Counted from the first letter of the stretch, positions 1 through 11,245 are shown. The stretch: DNA of 64,000 bases from Corticibacter populi (GCF_004217315.1 NZ_SGWR01000004.1:268718-332717), one strand, 5' to 3'. Notes: generated from the sequence alone by a model not told the origin. A program made the numbers and translations.

Positions 1-2
1 AG

Positions 3-20
3 GAAGTCAAGCTCAAGTGA
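3..20 (+). CDS. Possible 3' end of an upstream plus-strand gene
   Basis: The first bases read Glu-Val-Lys-Leu-Lys-stop (TGA at 18-20) in one plus-strand frame, and a strong hairpin terminator follows about 40 bases later. That arrangement fits the last codons of a gene entering from the left and converging on aspS. Six codons are too few to name a product, and chance is a real alternative. Confidence 0.3.
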   Translation, partial: EVKLK

Positions 21-55
21 GTCCAGTCCCGCGCCCTGCGAGGTGCGGTGAAAAC

Positions 56-86
56 AAAAAGGCCAGCCGTTGCGCTGGCCTTTTTG
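56..86. terminator. Bidirectional intrinsic terminator
   Basis: A 7-bp stem (GGCCAGC at 61-67 with GCTGGCC at 74-80) has a 6-base loop, five T after it and five A before it. It can therefore stop transcription in both directions. It probably serves the gene entering from the left edge and backs up the aspS terminator. Confidence 0.85.
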
Positions 87-177
87 CTGCCTGTTGCCGG
101 TTTGCCGGTTCGTTGGTGCGCCAATCCTGGCTGGCGCAGGCGTTCGGCCAAGACTGCCTGGCCAGCCATGAAAAATG

Positions 178-208
178 AAAAAGGCACCCGCGCAAACGAG
201 TGCCTTTT
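178..208 (-). terminator. Intrinsic terminator downstream of aspS
   Basis: An inverted repeat AAAAAGGCAC (178-187) / GTGCCTTTT (200-208) lies just beyond the aspS stop codon. Read on the minus strand it is a stem followed by a T tract. The symmetric A/T flanks make it potentially bidirectional. Confidence 0.8.
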
Positions 209-253
209 CGAGGGCGAGAAAGGAAGGGGCCTAGTCCTCTGCCGCCCCGTCGT

Positions 254-2050
254 TTACTCGGCCGGCAGCGGGTTGCGCAGGCGGATGTGCAGCTCGCGCA
301 ACTGCTTTTCGTCCACCGGCGAAGGGGCTTGCGTGAGCAGGTCCTGGGCGCGCTGGGTTTTGGGGAAGGCGATCACGTCGCGGATCGAGTCGGCACCGGT
401 CATCAGCGTGATCAGCCGGTCGAGCCCGAAGGCCAGGCCGCCATGCGGGGGGGCGCCATACTGCAGCGCGTCGAGCAGGTAGCCGAACTTGGCGCGGGCA
501 TCCTCGGGGCTGATCTTGAGCGCATCGAACACCTTGCTCTGCACGTCGGCGCGGTGGATACGCACCGAGCCGCCGCCGAGTTCCCAGCCGTTGAGCACCA
601 TGTCGTAGGCCTTGGCCAGGCAACGGCCCGGGTCGGTGACCATCAGCTCCTCGTGGCCGTCCTTGGGGGCGGTGAAGGGGTGGTGCACGGCGGCCCAGCG
701 GTCGTTTTCGTCGTCGTACTCGAACATCGGGAAGTCCACCACCCACAGCGGCGCCCAGCGGTTTTCGAACAGGCCATGGCTCTTGCCGAATTCGCTGTGC
801 CCGATCTTCAGGCGCAGCGCGCCGATGGCGTCGTTGACGATCTTTTCCTTGTCGGCGCCGAAGAAGAGCAGGTCGCCATCCTGCGCGCCGGTGCGCGTGA
901 GGATCTCGGCAATGGCCGCGTCGTGCAGGTTCTTGACGATGGGTGACTGCAGGCCATCGCGGCCCTTGGCCACTTCATTGACCTTGATCCAGGCCAGGCC
1001 CTTCGCGCCGTAGATCTTGACGAATTCGGTGTAGTGGTCGATGTCGCCACGGCTGATCGCGGCGCCGCCGGGCACGCGCAACGCCACCACGCGGCCGCCC
1101 TTGGTGGTGGCTGGGGTCGAGAAGACCTTGAAGTCCACGTCCTTCATCACCTCGGTCAGCTCGGTGAACTCGAGCTTGACGCGCAGGTCGGGCTTGTCGG
1201 AACCGAAGCGGAACGCCGCTTCCTGGTAGGTCATGGTCGGGAAGGCGCCGAGCTCGACGTCGAGCTGCGTCTTGAAGACCTGCACGATCATGTCCTCGAA
1301 GATGGCGCGGATTTCCTCCTCGTTCAGGAACGAGGTTTCGCAGTCGATCTGCGTGAACTCGGGCTGGCGGTCGGCGCGCAGGTCCTCGTCGCGGAAGCAC
1401 TTGGTGATCTGGTAGTAGCGGTCGTAGCCGGCCACCATCAGCATCTGCTTGTAGAGCTGGGGCGACTGCGGCAGCGCGTAGAACTGGCCGTCGTGCACGC
1501 GGCTGGGAACCAGATAGTCGCGCGCGCCTTCGGGCGTGCTCTTGCCCAGCATCGGCGTCTCGATGTCGACGAAGCCCTGCGAGTCGAGGTAGTTGCGCAC
1601 CTGGATGGAGACCTTGTAGCGCAGCATCAGGTTCTTCTGCATGTAGGGACGGCGCAGGTCCAGCACGCGGTTCGTGAGGCGCACGGTCTCCGACAGGTTG
1701 TCGTCGTCGAGCTGGAACGGCGGCGTCACAGACGGGTTGAGGACGACGAGCTCATGGCACAGCACCTCGATCTTGCCGCTGGTGAGACTGTCGTTGGTGG
1801 TGCCTTCGGGGCGTGCGCGCACCAGGCCCTTGATCTGCAGGCAGAACTCGTTGCGGATGGTCTCGGCCGTGGCGAACATCTCGGGGCGGTCGGGGTCGCA
1901 GACCACCTGCACATAGCCTTCGCGGTCGCGCAGGTCGATGAAGATCACGCCGCCATGGTCGCGGCGGCGGTTGACCCAGCCGCACAGGGTGACGGTCTGG
2001 CCGGTCAGGGCTTCTGTGACCAGGCCACAGTATTCGGTGCGCATTGCCAT
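254..2050 (-). CDS. aspS: Aspartyl-tRNA synthetase
   Basis: Cytoplasmic class II synthetase that charges tRNA-Asp. The 598-residue product is close to the usual bacterial length of about 590. It opens with MAMRTEYCG; the OB-fold anticodon-binding region contains [14 protein letters not shown] (about residues 18-31). Class II motif 2 is visible as [15 protein letters not shown] and motif 3 as GLAFGLDRL near the C terminus, with the bacterial GAD insertion between them. The frame stays open upstream to 2383, but that stretch lacks family similarity and runs into the fmdB-like gene's region, so I start at 2050; the ATG at 2044 (MRTEYCG, as in E. coli) is nearly as good. It lies about 100 bp downstream of the FmdB-type gene on the same strand and is probably cotranscribed with it. 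Confidence 0.97.
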   Translation of the reverse strand: MAMRTEYCGLVTEALTGQTVTLCGWVNRRRDHGGVIFIDLRDREGYVQVVCDPDRPEMFATAETIRNEFCLQIKGLVRARPEGTTNDSLTSGKIEVLCHELVVLNPSVTPPFQLDDDNLSETVRLTNRVLDLRRPYMQKNLMLRYKVSIQVRNYLDSQGFVDIETPMLGKSTPEGARDYLVPSRVHDGQFYALPQSPQLYKQMLMVAGYDRYYQITKCFRDEDLRADRQPEFTQIDCETSFLNEEEIRAIFEDMIVQVFKTQLDVELGAFPTMTYQEAAFRFGSDKPDLRVKLEFTELTEVMKDVDFKVFSTPATTKGGRVVALRVPGGAAISRGDIDHYTEFVKIYGAKGLAWIKVNEVAKGRDGLQSPIVKNLHDAAIAEILTRTGAQDGDLLFFGADKEKIVNDAIGALRLKIGHSEFGKSHGLFENRWAPLWVVDFPMFEYDDENDRWAAVHHPFTAPKDGHEELMVTDPGRCLAKAYDMVLNGWELGGGSVRIHRADVQSKVFDALKISPEDARAKFGYLLDALQYGAPPHGGLAFGLDRLITLMTGADSIRDVIAFPKTQRAQDLLTQAPSPVDEKQLRELHIRLRNPLPAE

Positions 2051-2147
2051 TTGGTTGGTCCGTTTCTGGCTTTGGAGAGCCGCATTGTCTGCCGCCGGTG
2101 GCTGGCGGCGATGAAGTGAGTGGTGTGGGGCTGGGACGGTGAGTGGC

Positions 2148-2477
2148 TCAGGTTGCAGCCGCGCTGCCGGTCTTTTCGCCAGTTCCGGTGCTGCTGGCAG
2201 CCTCGCTGGCTGCAGGTGCCGCAGCGCCGCTCGATGCACCTTTGTCATCGCCACCGCCGCTGCTGCTGGCGACCGGCGCGCCGGGCTTGCTGCCGCTGTT
2301 CTTGAAGTCGGTGGCATACCAGCCCGTGCCCTTGAGCTGGAAGCTCGGGGCCGAGAGCTGTTTGGCAAAGGTGCTGGCAGCACAGGCGGGGCAAACCGTC
2401 AGCGGAGCGTCGGAGATTTTTTGCAGGACGTCCTTGCGGAAGCCGCAGTCGTTGCACAGATAAGCGTAGATGGGCAT
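2148..2477 (-). CDS. FmdB-family zinc ribbon protein
   Basis: Small 109-residue protein starting [12 protein letters not shown]. Two CxxC pairs (Cys8/Cys11 and Cys29/Cys32) form the FmdB/CxxC_CXXC_SSSS zinc ribbon, followed by a Ser/Ala/Gly-rich low-complexity tail. Members of this family are common next to aspS in Burkholderiales, and their molecular role is not settled. I start at 2477, where the family begins, rather than at an upstream in-frame ATG at 2519. Its 3' end is about 100 bp from the aspS start on the same strand, suggesting an operon. Confidence 0.88.
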   Translation of the reverse strand: MPIYAYLCNDCGFRKDVLQKISDAPLTVCPACAASTFAKQLSAPSFQLKGTGWYATDFKNSGSKPGAPVASSSGGGDDKGASSGAAAPAASEAASSTGTGEKTGSAAAT

Positions 2478-2614
2478 GACGAACCTGTCACACAGAGAAA
2501 AACGCGGGAAAACTGGCAATTATAGAGTGCCGTGGCTCTGGCACCGCTCGGACCGCCCTCTGGCCGCACCGACCAGTGACCGTGTGACGGGACAGGGGCT
2601 CACAGGCGAGCTTC

Positions 2615-3445
2615 TCAACCCCGCGCCTGCTCGGCGCGTCGGCGCCGCTCGCGCGCGGCCATCATATAGCTGGCCACGGTAACGAACACCGCCACCACGA
2701 CGATCACCACGGTGGCCAGGGCGTTGACGGTGGGGTCCAGCCCCAGGCGGGCACGCGAGAAGATCATCAGCGGCATGGTGGTCGAGCCCGGCCCGGAGAG
2801 GAAGGCGGCGATCACCACGTCGTCCAGCGAGAGGGTGAAGGTCAGCAGCCAGGCGGCCATCAGCGCCTGGCCGATGTTGGGCAGCGTCACCAGAAAGAAC
2901 ACTTGCGCGGGCCGGGCGCCCAGGTCCTGCGCGGCTTCTTCCAGTTGCGGGTTGAGGTCGCGCAGGCGCGCAACGATGACCACGGTGGCATAGGCCAGGC
3001 CGATGAGCACATGGCCGATCCAGATGGTCAGCAGGCCGCGCTCGGGGTAGCCGAAGGCGCGCTGCAGCGATACCAGCAGCAGCAGCAGGGACAGGCCCAC
3101 CAGCACTTCCGGCATGACCAGCGGCGCCCGCAGCAGCGCCGAATAGAACGAACGCCCGAGGTGCCGGCGCATGTGGTGCAGCGACACGGCCGCCAGCGTG
3201 CCCAGTATCGTCGCGGCAGTGGCCGAGCAGGCGGCGAGCTGCAGCGAGCGCAGCAGGCCCCGCTGCAGGTCGGTATCGGCCCAGAGCTTCTCGTACCAGC
3301 GCAGGCTGAAGCCGGCCCAGACATTGGGCACCGGCGAATCGGTGAAGCTGAACACCACCAGCGCCACGATGGGCAGATACAGGAACGCGAACACCAGCAG
3401 CAGCCACAGCCGCCCCAGCGCCTTCTCTCCGCCTCCGGCCTGCAT
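2615..3445 (-). CDS. potI: Putrescine ABC transporter permease PotI
   Basis: Inner-membrane permease of 276 residues, the usual PotI length, with about six hydrophobic segments starting at LWLLLVFAFLYLPIVALVVF. The EAA loop that contacts the ATPase is present (EEAAQDLGARPAQVF). Its ATG shares one base with the potH stop (TGATG at 3447-3443), so the two are translationally coupled. It is the last gene of potFGHI. The in-frame reading upstream of 3445 belongs to another frame of potH and is not coding. Assignment to putrescine over spermidine rests on the PotF-type receptor in the operon. Confidence 0.93.
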   Translation of the reverse strand: MQAGGGEKALGRLWLLLVFAFLYLPIVALVVFSFTDSPVPNVWAGFSLRWYEKLWADTDLQRGLLRSLQLAACSATAATILGTLAAVSLHHMRRHLGRSFYSALLRAPLVMPEVLVGLSLLLLLVSLQRAFGYPERGLLTIWIGHVLIGLAYATVVIVARLRDLNPQLEEAAQDLGARPAQVFFLVTLPNIGQALMAAWLLTFTLSLDDVVIAAFLSGPGSTTMPLMIFSRARLGLDPTVNALATVVIVVVAVFVTVASYMMAARERRRRAEQARG

Positions 3446-4359
3446 CAGCGTCTCCCTTCCCGCAGTTCGGCCCGATCCTGGCTGTAGTTGAACAGCGCCA
3501 GCGGGATCAGGATCAGCAGCATCATGATGACGGCCACCGTGCTGGCCATGGGCCAGTCGTTGCTGGCAAAGAACTCGTCCCACAGCACGCGGCCGATCAT
3601 CAGGGTGTTGGGCCCGCCCAGCAGTTCCGGAATCACGTATTCGCCCACGCATGGAATGAACACCAGCATGGCGCCGGCCATGATGCCGCTGCGCGACATC
3701 GGCACCGTCACGCGCCAGAACGATTGCCACGGCGTGGCGCCCAGATCCTGCGCGGCTTCGAGCAGGCGCCCGTCCATCTTCGAGAGGGTGGCGTAGAGCG
3801 GCAGCACCATGAATGGCAGGTAGGTGTAGACCATGCCCAGCATCAGCGAGAAGGGGCTGTAGAGCAGCTCGGTGGGCGAATTGACCAAGCCCCACTGGGC
3901 CAGCCAGCGGCTGATGCCCGACTCCACCAGGAACTGGCCGATCCAGCCGGTCCGGGCGTCCAGCAGGCCCTTCCAGGCGTAGACGCGCAGCAGGAAGCTG
4001 GTCCAGAACGGCAGCATCACCCCCATCAGCAGCAGGGGCTGCAGGCTGCTGCGCGCGCGGGCCATGAAGTACGCGAACGGATAGCCCAGCAGCAGGCACA
4101 GCAGTGTGGTCAGCAGCGCGTACCAGGCCGAGCGCAGGTAGGAGGAGATGTACAGGTCGTCCTGCAGCAGGAGCAGGTAGGTGCTCCATTGGCCGCTCCA
4201 CTGCCACCGGCCATCGACCTGGGCGACGAGCGGCTCCAGCCGCACGCCGTCGAACTGCTGCAGGCTGATCTGCAGCACCAGCACGAAAGGCATGAGGAAA
4301 AACAGCAGCAGCCACAGCAGCGGCAGCCCGGTCACCAGGCTTCGCCCCCAGTGCTTCAT
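3445..4359 (-). CDS. potH: Putrescine ABC transporter permease PotH
   Basis: Inner-membrane permease of 304 residues that pairs with PotI to form the translocation pore. It has an N-terminal hydrophobic stretch (LPLLWLLLFFLMPFVLVLQI), a periplasmic segment, and the cytoplasmic EAA motif (LEAAQDLGATPWQSFW, about residues 186-201). It lies about 60 bp downstream of potG and overlaps potI by one base. Length and order F-G-H-I match the E. coli putrescine system. Confidence 0.94.
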   Translation of the reverse strand: MKHWGRSLVTGLPLLWLLLFFLMPFVLVLQISLQQFDGVRLEPLVAQVDGRWQWSGQWSTYLLLLQDDLYISSYLRSAWYALLTTLLCLLLGYPFAYFMARARSSLQPLLLMGVMLPFWTSFLLRVYAWKGLLDARTGWIGQFLVESGISRWLAQWGLVNSPTELLYSPFSLMLGMVYTYLPFMVLPLYATLSKMDGRLLEAAQDLGATPWQSFWRVTVPMSRSGIMAGAMLVFIPCVGEYVIPELLGGPNTLMIGRVLWDEFFASNDWPMASTVAVIMMLLILIPLALFNYSQDRAELREGRR

Positions 4360-4422
4360 CGCGTCACCTCCGTGGGCAAATCGGTGCGTGTCATGGGAAT
4401 GGCCGTGGGGCAGGGTTGACGC

Positions 4423-5517
<1,095 letters not shown>

Positions 5518-5565
5518 CGTGGCCAGCCTGCGGTCTCGGACGGTCTCTGGGACGCTCTCGGCCGC

Positions 5566-6729
5566 TCAGCGGTTGGCCTTGAAGTTGGTGAAAGTGCGGG
5601 TGATCAGGCGCAGCGTGGCCTGGTCGGGGGTGTCCGGCGCAATCATGCTCGCCAGTGCTTCGGCGTCGGGGAACACCGCCTTGTCGCCGGCCAGTGCCGG
5701 GTTGACGTAGGGCAGCGATTCCTTGTTCGGGTTGGCGTAGAACACCGCGTTGGTCAACTCGGCACTGACCTTGGGTTCGAGGATGTAGTTGATCCACTTG
5801 TGGGCGTTGTCGACATGCTTGGCATCCTTGGGGATGGCCATGGTGTCGAAGAACAGCAGGCCGCCCATCTTGGGCAGCAGCACTTCCAGGTTCTGCGGCG
5901 TCGGCGTCTCTGCGGACTTGTCCTTGGCGATCATGATGTCGCCCGACCAGCCGATCACGGCGCAGAGCTGGCCGCGCGCCATCTGGTCGATGTAGTCCGA
6001 GCCGGAGCCGGCAAAGCGGGTCACATGGGGACGCACGGCCTTGAGCATCTTGGCCACTTCGGCGTAGTCGGCCGCATCGGTGCTGCGTGGGTCCTTGCCA
6101 ATGTACTTGAGCGCGATCGGAATGATCTCGGATGCGGTATCCAGGTAGGAGATGCCGCAGTTCTTGAGCTTGGACGCATAGTCGGGGTTGAACACCAGAT
6201 CCCAGGCGTTGTCCGGCAGCGGCGTCTCGCCCAGGGCCTTTTTCACCTCATCGGTGTTGATGCCCACGGTGGTATAGCCCCACATCCAGTCCACCAGGTG
6301 TTCGTTGCCGGGATCGACCTTGGCCAGTTGCGCCTGGATGGCCGGATCGAGGTTCTTCAGGTTGGGGATCTTGGACTTGTCGAGTTTCTGCAGCAGGCCG
6401 CCCTGGATCTGCAGCTTGGCGAAGTGCGAGCCCGGCACCACGATGTCGTAGCCCGACATGCCCGCCACCAGCTTGGCGTGCAGGGCTTCGTTGCTGTCGA
6501 AATTGTCGTAGCGCACTTTGATGCCGGTTTCCTTTTCGAAATTGGCAATGGTGTCGTCGGCAATGTAGTCGCCCCAGTTGTAGATGTTGAGCACCGGCGG
6601 CTCCTGGGCGTGTGCCGCCTGCGCGCCCAGGCCGGTGGCTAGCAGCAGCACCGTGGACGCGGCATACAAACGTTGAGACAAGCGCTGAGCCAGGGGATGC
6701 GCCAAGGAATGTGCCAAACGCCATTGCAT
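5566..6729 (-). CDS. potF: Periplasmic putrescine-binding protein PotF
   Basis: Secreted receptor of 387 residues that delivers putrescine to PotGHI. An unusually long basic N-terminal region precedes the signal core (AASTVLLLATGLGAQAAHA), with cleavage expected before QEPPVLN. The mature part starts with the family hallmark NIYNWGDYIADDTI and contains YDIVVPGSHFAK and WGYTTVGINTDEV, typical of PotD/PotF proteins. It is the first gene of the operon. A start about 15-20 codons further in would give a more ordinary signal peptide. Polyamine specificity is inferred from similarity and gene order. Confidence 0.93.
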   Translation of the reverse strand: MQWRLAHSLAHPLAQRLSQRLYAASTVLLLATGLGAQAAHAQEPPVLNIYNWGDYIADDTIANFEKETGIKVRYDNFDSNEALHAKLVAGMSGYDIVVPGSHFAKLQIQGGLLQKLDKSKIPNLKNLDPAIQAQLAKVDPGNEHLVDWMWGYTTVGINTDEVKKALGETPLPDNAWDLVFNPDYASKLKNCGISYLDTASEIIPIALKYIGKDPRSTDAADYAEVAKMLKAVRPHVTRFAGSGSDYIDQMARGQLCAVIGWSGDIMIAKDKSAETPTPQNLEVLLPKMGGLLFFDTMAIPKDAKHVDNAHKWINYILEPKVSAELTNAVFYANPNKESLPYVNPALAGDKAVFPDAEALASMIAPDTPDQATLRLITRTFTNFKANR

Positions 6730-6956
6730 AAGCCGGACCTCCGATCAGTGGGGAAAAACGATGTGCGCCGATTATCCATAGCGCAAGGCCTCCAGAGGCC
6801 AATAGGGCATAGAAAATCAGGAGAAATCGCGGCTGCGCGACAGTGGCACGGCGCGGGAGGCGGTGCAGGCACCACAAGCGTGCATGTCATGGCCCATCGT
6901 GCAGGGCGTGCGGGCCACTCCGCGGCGAGAGTCGGGCGGCCCGACGCAGGCCGCTG

Positions 6957-8525
6957 TCAGCCGAAGATCCGCCAGCGCAGGTACAACTGCAGTGCGATGA
7001 CGCCCAGGACAAAGCCGATGCCCACGTAGACCAGCGCGTGGAGGATGCGGTTGGTGCGCTTTTGTTCCTCGATGATGCGCTTGAGTTCGGCGCCATGGTC
7101 CTTGCCCTGCTGCGCCAGAAACCCTTGCAACAGCCGGGGCAGGGCGGGGAAGATCTGTGCATAGCGCGGCGCCTCGTTGCGCAATTCCTCGAGGAATCGC
7201 CGCGGCCCGGTCTGCTGGTTCATCCATTTCTCGAGGAAGGGCTTGGCCGTGCTCCAGAGATCGAGGTTGGGGTCGAGCTGGCGGCCCAGGCCCTCGATGT
7301 TGAGCAGGGTCTTTTGCAGCAGCACCAGCTGTGGCTGGATCTCCACCTGGAAGCGCCGCGAGGTCTGGAACAGGCGCATCAGCACCATGCCCAGCGAGAT
7401 CTCCTTGAGCGGGCGGTCGAAGTACGGCTCGCAGACCGTGCGGATGGCCGCCTCCAGCTCGGCCACCCGGGTGTCGGCCGGCACCCAGCCGCTCTCGACG
7501 TGCAACTCGGCAATGCGCTTGTAGTCACGGCGGAAGAAGGCGGTGAAATTCTGCGCCAGGTATTCCTTGTCGAAATCGGTCAGGGAGCCGACGATGCCGA
7601 AATCCAGCGAGATGAAGCGCCCGAAGCTGCGTGGCTCCACGCTCACCTGTATGTTGCCCGGGTGCATGTCGCCGTGGAAGAAGCCGTCGCGGAACACCTG
7701 CGTGAAGAAGATCGTCACGCCGTCGCGGGCAAGCTGGCCCAGGTCCACGCCCTGCTCGCGCAGCCGCTCGATCTGGTTGATGGGGATGCCGTTCATGCGC
7801 TGCATCACCATCACCTCGGTGTGGCAGAAATCCCAGAACACCTCCGGGATCAGCACCAGGTCCAGGCCCTCCATGTTGCGGCGCAGCTGCGCGGCGTTGG
7901 CGGCCTCGCGCATCAGGTCCAGCTCGTCGTGCAGGTAGGTGTCGAATTCGCCGACCACCTCGCGCGGCTTGAGGCGCTTGCCCTCGGCCGAGGCGCGCTC
8001 GAGCCAGCCGGCCATCATGTGCATCAGCGCCAGGTCCTTCTCGATCACGCCGAGCATGCCTGGCCGCAGCACCTTGACGGCCACCTCGTGGTGCTGGCCG
8101 TGCTTGTCGACCAGCGCGGCGAAATGCACCTGCGCGATCGAGGCGCTGGCGACCGGCTCGCGGTCGAAGCGGGTGAAGACGGTGTCGATGGGGCGTCGGA
8201 AGGCCCGCTCGATGATGGCCACCGCCACGGCCGAGTCGAAAGGCGGCACCTGATCCTGCAGGCGCGCGAGCTCGTCGGCAATGTCCGGCGGCAGCAGGTC
8301 GCGCCGGGTCGAGAGCACCTGGCCGAACTTCACGAAGATCGGTCCGAGGCGCTCGAGTGCCTCGCGCAGCCGCACGCCGCGCGGCGCAGAGAGGTCGCGC
8401 CCGACCGAGAGCAGGCGCGCCAGCGCCGCCACGCCGCGATGGCGGAAGCTGGTCAGCACCAGTTCGTCGAGACCGTAGCGGAACACCACCCACAGAATGG
8501 CGATGCCGCGCAGAATGTTCTTCAT
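6957..8525 (-). CDS. ubiB: UbiB, atypical kinase/ATPase for ubiquinone biosynthesis
   Basis: Membrane-anchored ADCK-family protein of 522 residues required for coenzyme Q synthesis. The family features are present: the KxGQ motif ([17 protein letters not shown]), the alanine-rich loop region ([11 protein letters not shown]), HGDMHPGNI, and the metal-binding DFG triad (SLDFGIVG). The last about 40 residues form the C-terminal membrane helices ([18 protein letters not shown]). It starts 24 bp after the ubiJ stop, so the two form an operon, while ubiE is about 1.2 kb upstream on the same strand. No obvious terminator with a T tract follows; GTCGGG/CCCGAC (about 6932-6947) is a weak hairpin candidate. 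Confidence 0.96.
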   Translation of the reverse strand: MKNILRGIAILWVVFRYGLDELVLTSFRHRGVAALARLLSVGRDLSAPRGVRLREALERLGPIFVKFGQVLSTRRDLLPPDIADELARLQDQVPPFDSAVAVAIIERAFRRPIDTVFTRFDREPVASASIAQVHFAALVDKHGQHHEVAVKVLRPGMLGVIEKDLALMHMMAGWLERASAEGKRLKPREVVGEFDTYLHDELDLMREAANAAQLRRNMEGLDLVLIPEVFWDFCHTEVMVMQRMNGIPINQIERLREQGVDLGQLARDGVTIFFTQVFRDGFFHGDMHPGNIQVSVEPRSFGRFISLDFGIVGSLTDFDKEYLAQNFTAFFRRDYKRIAELHVESGWVPADTRVAELEAAIRTVCEPYFDRPLKEISLGMVLMRLFQTSRRFQVEIQPQLVLLQKTLLNIEGLGRQLDPNLDLWSTAKPFLEKWMNQQTGPRRFLEELRNEAPRYAQIFPALPRLLQGFLAQQGKDHGAELKRIIEEQKRTNRILHALVYVGIGFVLGVIALQLYLRWRIFG

Positions 8526-8549
8526 GGCAGACGGGGCTCGGCTCGCACC

Positions 8550-9197
8550 TCAGGGTGCATCGTGCGGATGGTTCGGGCGCGGCGGCTCGGAGGAAGCTGC
8601 CGGCGCAGCAGCAGGGCCACCGCCCTGGGAATCGCTGCCGGGCTGGTCCGGCTTGCGGGCCAGCCCGGAGGCGGCGCTGGTTGCCGACTGCACGAAGCGG
8701 CGCAGTTCGTTGGCCACCTTGCGGGCCACCTGCGCCACCTTGTGCGCAGGCACGTCACCGATCAGGCGCGCGAGGTCTTCCTCCAGATCCCAGCGCACGT
8801 TGTCGATGACCCAGTTGAGCTCGCTGGCCAGATGCACGTCGCCTGCGATGCGGATGGGAGGTTTCTCGCCCTGCATGGCGGTCTTGGCCAGTTGCGTCAC
8901 CGATTTCTCGGCGATCTCCAGCAGCAGGTCATTGGCGCCATGGTTCTCGTCCAGATCCAACAGACCAGCGGGCGTCAGGCGCACCTGCAGGTGGAACTGG
9001 CGCCAGCTCACGTAGACCGACTTGCCCTGCTGCGTGGCCAGACGGCGCATGGCCTCCGGCTCCTGCTGCAGCACGTGGTTGACCAGCAGCACCATGCGGT
9101 GCTGGACTTCATGCACCAGCCATTGAGGCGGCGACAGCGTCTTGCCCAGTTCGGCCAGGGCGTTGCGCAGAAAGGAAAAAGGGGACTGTGTTGCCAT
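8550..9197 (-). CDS. ubiJ: UbiJ-like SCP2-domain accessory factor of ubiquinone synthesis
   Basis: Soluble 215-residue protein just upstream of ubiB. The N-terminal half has the SCP2-like lipid-binding character (VYVSWRQFHLQVRLTPAG; IRIAGDVHLASELNW), and the middle is helical (NVRWDLEEDLARLIGDVPA), as in UbiJ, which binds ubiquinone intermediates in the Ubi complex. The C-terminal tail is Pro/Ala/Gly rich and probably disordered. An in-frame ATG three codons earlier (9206) is possible. The ubiJ-ubiB order is conserved in proteobacteria. Confidence 0.87.
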   Translation of the reverse strand: MATQSPFSFLRNALAELGKTLSPPQWLVHEVQHRMVLLVNHVLQQEPEAMRRLATQQGKSVYVSWRQFHLQVRLTPAGLLDLDENHGANDLLLEIAEKSVTQLAKTAMQGEKPPIRIAGDVHLASELNWVIDNVRWDLEEDLARLIGDVPAHKVAQVARKVANELRRFVQSATSAASGLARKPDQPGSDSQGGGPAAAPAASSEPPRPNHPHDAP

Positions 9198-9306
9198 AGT
9201 CCCCATTGTCCTTGAATTTTTGGCCGGGCCTGCGATTAAGGCCTTGGTGTACTGTAGGAGGTCAGCGCATTGGCTTGCCCGACCCCGCCCCAGACCGGCG
9301 CAAGCC

Positions 9307-10251
9307 TCATTGCAGGGCCTGCAGACCTGCGACCAGCCAGCCGGAGCCGCCGTTCCTGGGCTTGGTCATGTTCCAGACCTCGCGGAACGGCGCCGGGCCG
9401 GCCGCGGCATTCTCCTGGATCATGCCGGAGAACTCGACGCTGGCCATGTAGACATCGTCCAGTTCCTCGATGCCCAGCAGCTGCGCATCGAGCGTGATCA
9501 CTTCGGTGTGGTTGGGCTGGCCGCCATTGTGGGCATCGCGCTCGGCCAGTTGCTGGCGGATCTCGGCGAGCATTTCATCGGTCATCATGGCGCGCAGGGC
9601 CACCAGGTCGCCCTCGTCCCAGGCCTTCTGCAGGCTCACGAAGTTGCGCTTGGCCGCATCGAGGAACCCGTTGGTGTCGAAGCCCTGCGGTACGCCCCAG
9701 CTTTGCGAGCCGGCCAGCGCCGAGCCGATCATCGAGCCACCGGCGTGGCCGTGGTCGAAGGGGCGGGCCGATGCGTCATTGCCGACATTGCGCGGGTTGT
9801 AGGAGTTGGCCGAGCGCTGGAACTGGCTGCCTTGATTGCCCTGGCCGCTGTTGCCGCCGAAGGCGCCGGCGCCTTGTGGCGCCAGGCGTTGGCGCGAGCG
9901 CATGAAGTAGCCGATCACCGTCATGGCGATCAGGCCCAGCAGGATCACCATCAGCAGGGTGCCGAATTCCTCGCCAAAGCCCAGGGCGCTGGCCAGCCAG
10001 GCCAGGCCCAGGCCCGCGGCGAGACCGCCGAGCAGGCCCATCATCGGGCTGCGTGGGCGCGCCTGCGTGTTGGCGCCGGCGCGCTGCTGGCTGGCGGCCG
10101 GCGGCGTGGCCTGGCGCTGGGTCACATTGCTGGACTGGCGGCCGATCGAGCTGCCGCCACCCATGCGGCGGGCATCGGCGTCAACGTGCACGGACATCAG
10201 GAACATCAGGAACAGCGCCGAAAAAAACGTGCTCCACTTTTTCATCGTCAT
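9307..10251 (-). CDS. Tim44-like domain membrane protein
   Basis: Predicted 314-residue protein. An N-terminal hydrophobic segment or signal (FFSALFLMFLMSVHVDADA) is followed by a Gly/Gln/Pro-rich linker and a second hydrophobic block (about residues 80-130: GLLGGLAAGLGLAWLASALG and LMVILLGLIAMTVIGYFM). The C-terminal 150 residues are a Tim44-like domain (FLDAAKRNFVSLQKAWDEGD). Such proteins are common in betaproteobacteria and their role is unproven. The start at 10251 was chosen because GGAG lies eight bases upstream; frame-open sequence further upstream lacks signal character. It sits between ubiE and ubiJ on the same strand. Confidence 0.85.
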   Translation of the reverse strand: MTMKKWSTFFSALFLMFLMSVHVDADARRMGGGSSIGRQSSNVTQRQATPPAASQQRAGANTQARPRSPMMGLLGGLAAGLGLAWLASALGFGEEFGTLLMVILLGLIAMTVIGYFMRSRQRLAPQGAGAFGGNSGQGNQGSQFQRSANSYNPRNVGNDASARPFDHGHAGGSMIGSALAGSQSWGVPQGFDTNGFLDAAKRNFVSLQKAWDEGDLVALRAMMTDEMLAEIRQQLAERDAHNGGQPNHTEVITLDAQLLGIEELDDVYMASVEFSGMIQENAAAGPAPFREVWNMTKPRNGGSGWLVAGLQALQ

Positions 10252-10348
10252 GGTTTTATCTCCGGGTAGTTTTGCAGGATGGGGCCATTGTGCAAAAAGC
10301 CAAAAAACCACTTGCCATTGCCGAGTTTGCAAACATGACGCGGCCAGC

Positions 10349-10371
10349 AAAAAGGCACCGCGGGGGTGCCT
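10349..10371 (-). terminator. Intrinsic terminator of ubiE
   Basis: A 7-bp perfect stem (AGGCACC 10353-10359 / GGTGCCT 10365-10371) with a 5-base loop is followed on the minus strand by five T. It lies about 57 bp past the ubiE stop codon and separates ubiE from the Tim44-like gene. Confidence 0.85.
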
Positions 10372-10427
10372 GGTGAGAGCGCGCCGGCAGGGTTCTCAGC
10401 GTTGCCGGGACGGGGCGGGAGCTGTCA

Positions 10428-11159
10428 TCAGCACTTGATGCCGACGTGCAGCGCGGCAATGCCGGCGGTTAGGTTGTGGTAATCGACATGCCCGAAGCCG
10501 GCTTGGTGCATCAGCGCCTTGAGTTCCTGCTGGCCGGGGTGCATGCGGATCGACTCGGCCAGATAGCGGTAGCTGTCGGCGTCGCCGGCAATGGCCTGAC
10601 CGAGGCGCGGCAGCACGCTGAAGGAGTACCAGTCGTAGGCCTTCTCCAGCGGCTTGGCGACCTTGGAGAACTCCAGCACCAGCAGCTTCCCGCCGGGTTT
10701 GAGGACGCGCCGCATCTCGGCGAGCGCACGTTCCTTGTGCGTCATGTTGCGCAGGCCGAAGGCCACGCTGACGACATCGAAGTAGTTGTCCGCAAAAGGC
10801 AGGGCCTCGGCGTCGCATACCGTGGTCGGGAGGATGACGCCCTTGTCGAGCAGGCGGTCACGCCCGGTGCGCAGCATGGCTTCGTTGATGTCGGTGTGCA
10901 CCACCGTACCGGCGGAGCCAACTTTCTTGGCAAAGGCCAGCGCCAGGTCGCCGGTGCCGCCGGCGATGTCCAGCGCCTTCTGCCCTTCGCGCAGGTTGGC
11001 CACCAGCACGGTATAGGCCTTCCAGGCGCGGTGCAGCCCGGCCGACATCAGGTCGTTCATCAGGTCGTATTTGGGTGCGACGGAATCGAAGACCTGGCGC
11101 ACGCGGCCGGCCTTTTGCTGCTCGTCAACGGTTTCGTAGCCGAAGTGTGTGGTGCTCAT
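10428..11159 (-). CDS. ubiE: Ubiquinone/menaquinone C-methyltransferase UbiE
   Basis: SAM-dependent C-methyltransferase of 243 residues acting in coenzyme Q synthesis. It shows the UbiE opening [20 protein letters not shown] and [23 protein letters not shown] motif I ([14 protein letters not shown]), and the C-terminal [20 protein letters not shown]. The length matches the family (243-251). An open frame extends upstream to 11705, but the family start is clearly the ATG at 11159. It is monocistronic between the MBL-fold gene (about 86 bp upstream) and a terminator at 10349-10371. Confidence 0.96.
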   Translation of the reverse strand: MSTTHFGYETVDEQQKAGRVRQVFDSVAPKYDLMNDLMSAGLHRAWKAYTVLVANLREGQKALDIAGGTGDLALAFAKKVGSAGTVVHTDINEAMLRTGRDRLLDKGVILPTTVCDAEALPFADNYFDVVSVAFGLRNMTHKERALAEMRRVLKPGGKLLVLEFSKVAKPLEKAYDWYSFSVLPRLGQAIAGDADSYRYLAESIRMHPGQQELKALMHQAGFGHVDYHNLTAGIAALHVGIKC

Positions 11160-11245
11160 GGGGCCAATGGTAAGGGATTTGTCCGTGCCTTGTCCGTGTC
11201 CGGACCTGACTGGCAGGCGTGCGGCGGTGTGGTTGTGGTGTAGCG

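Noticed and set aside
2615-4315. A single long frame apparently fusing PotH and PotI
   Set aside because: Only the part after 3445 encodes PotI; the upstream part is an out-of-frame reading of potH, and both permeases have normal separate lengths.
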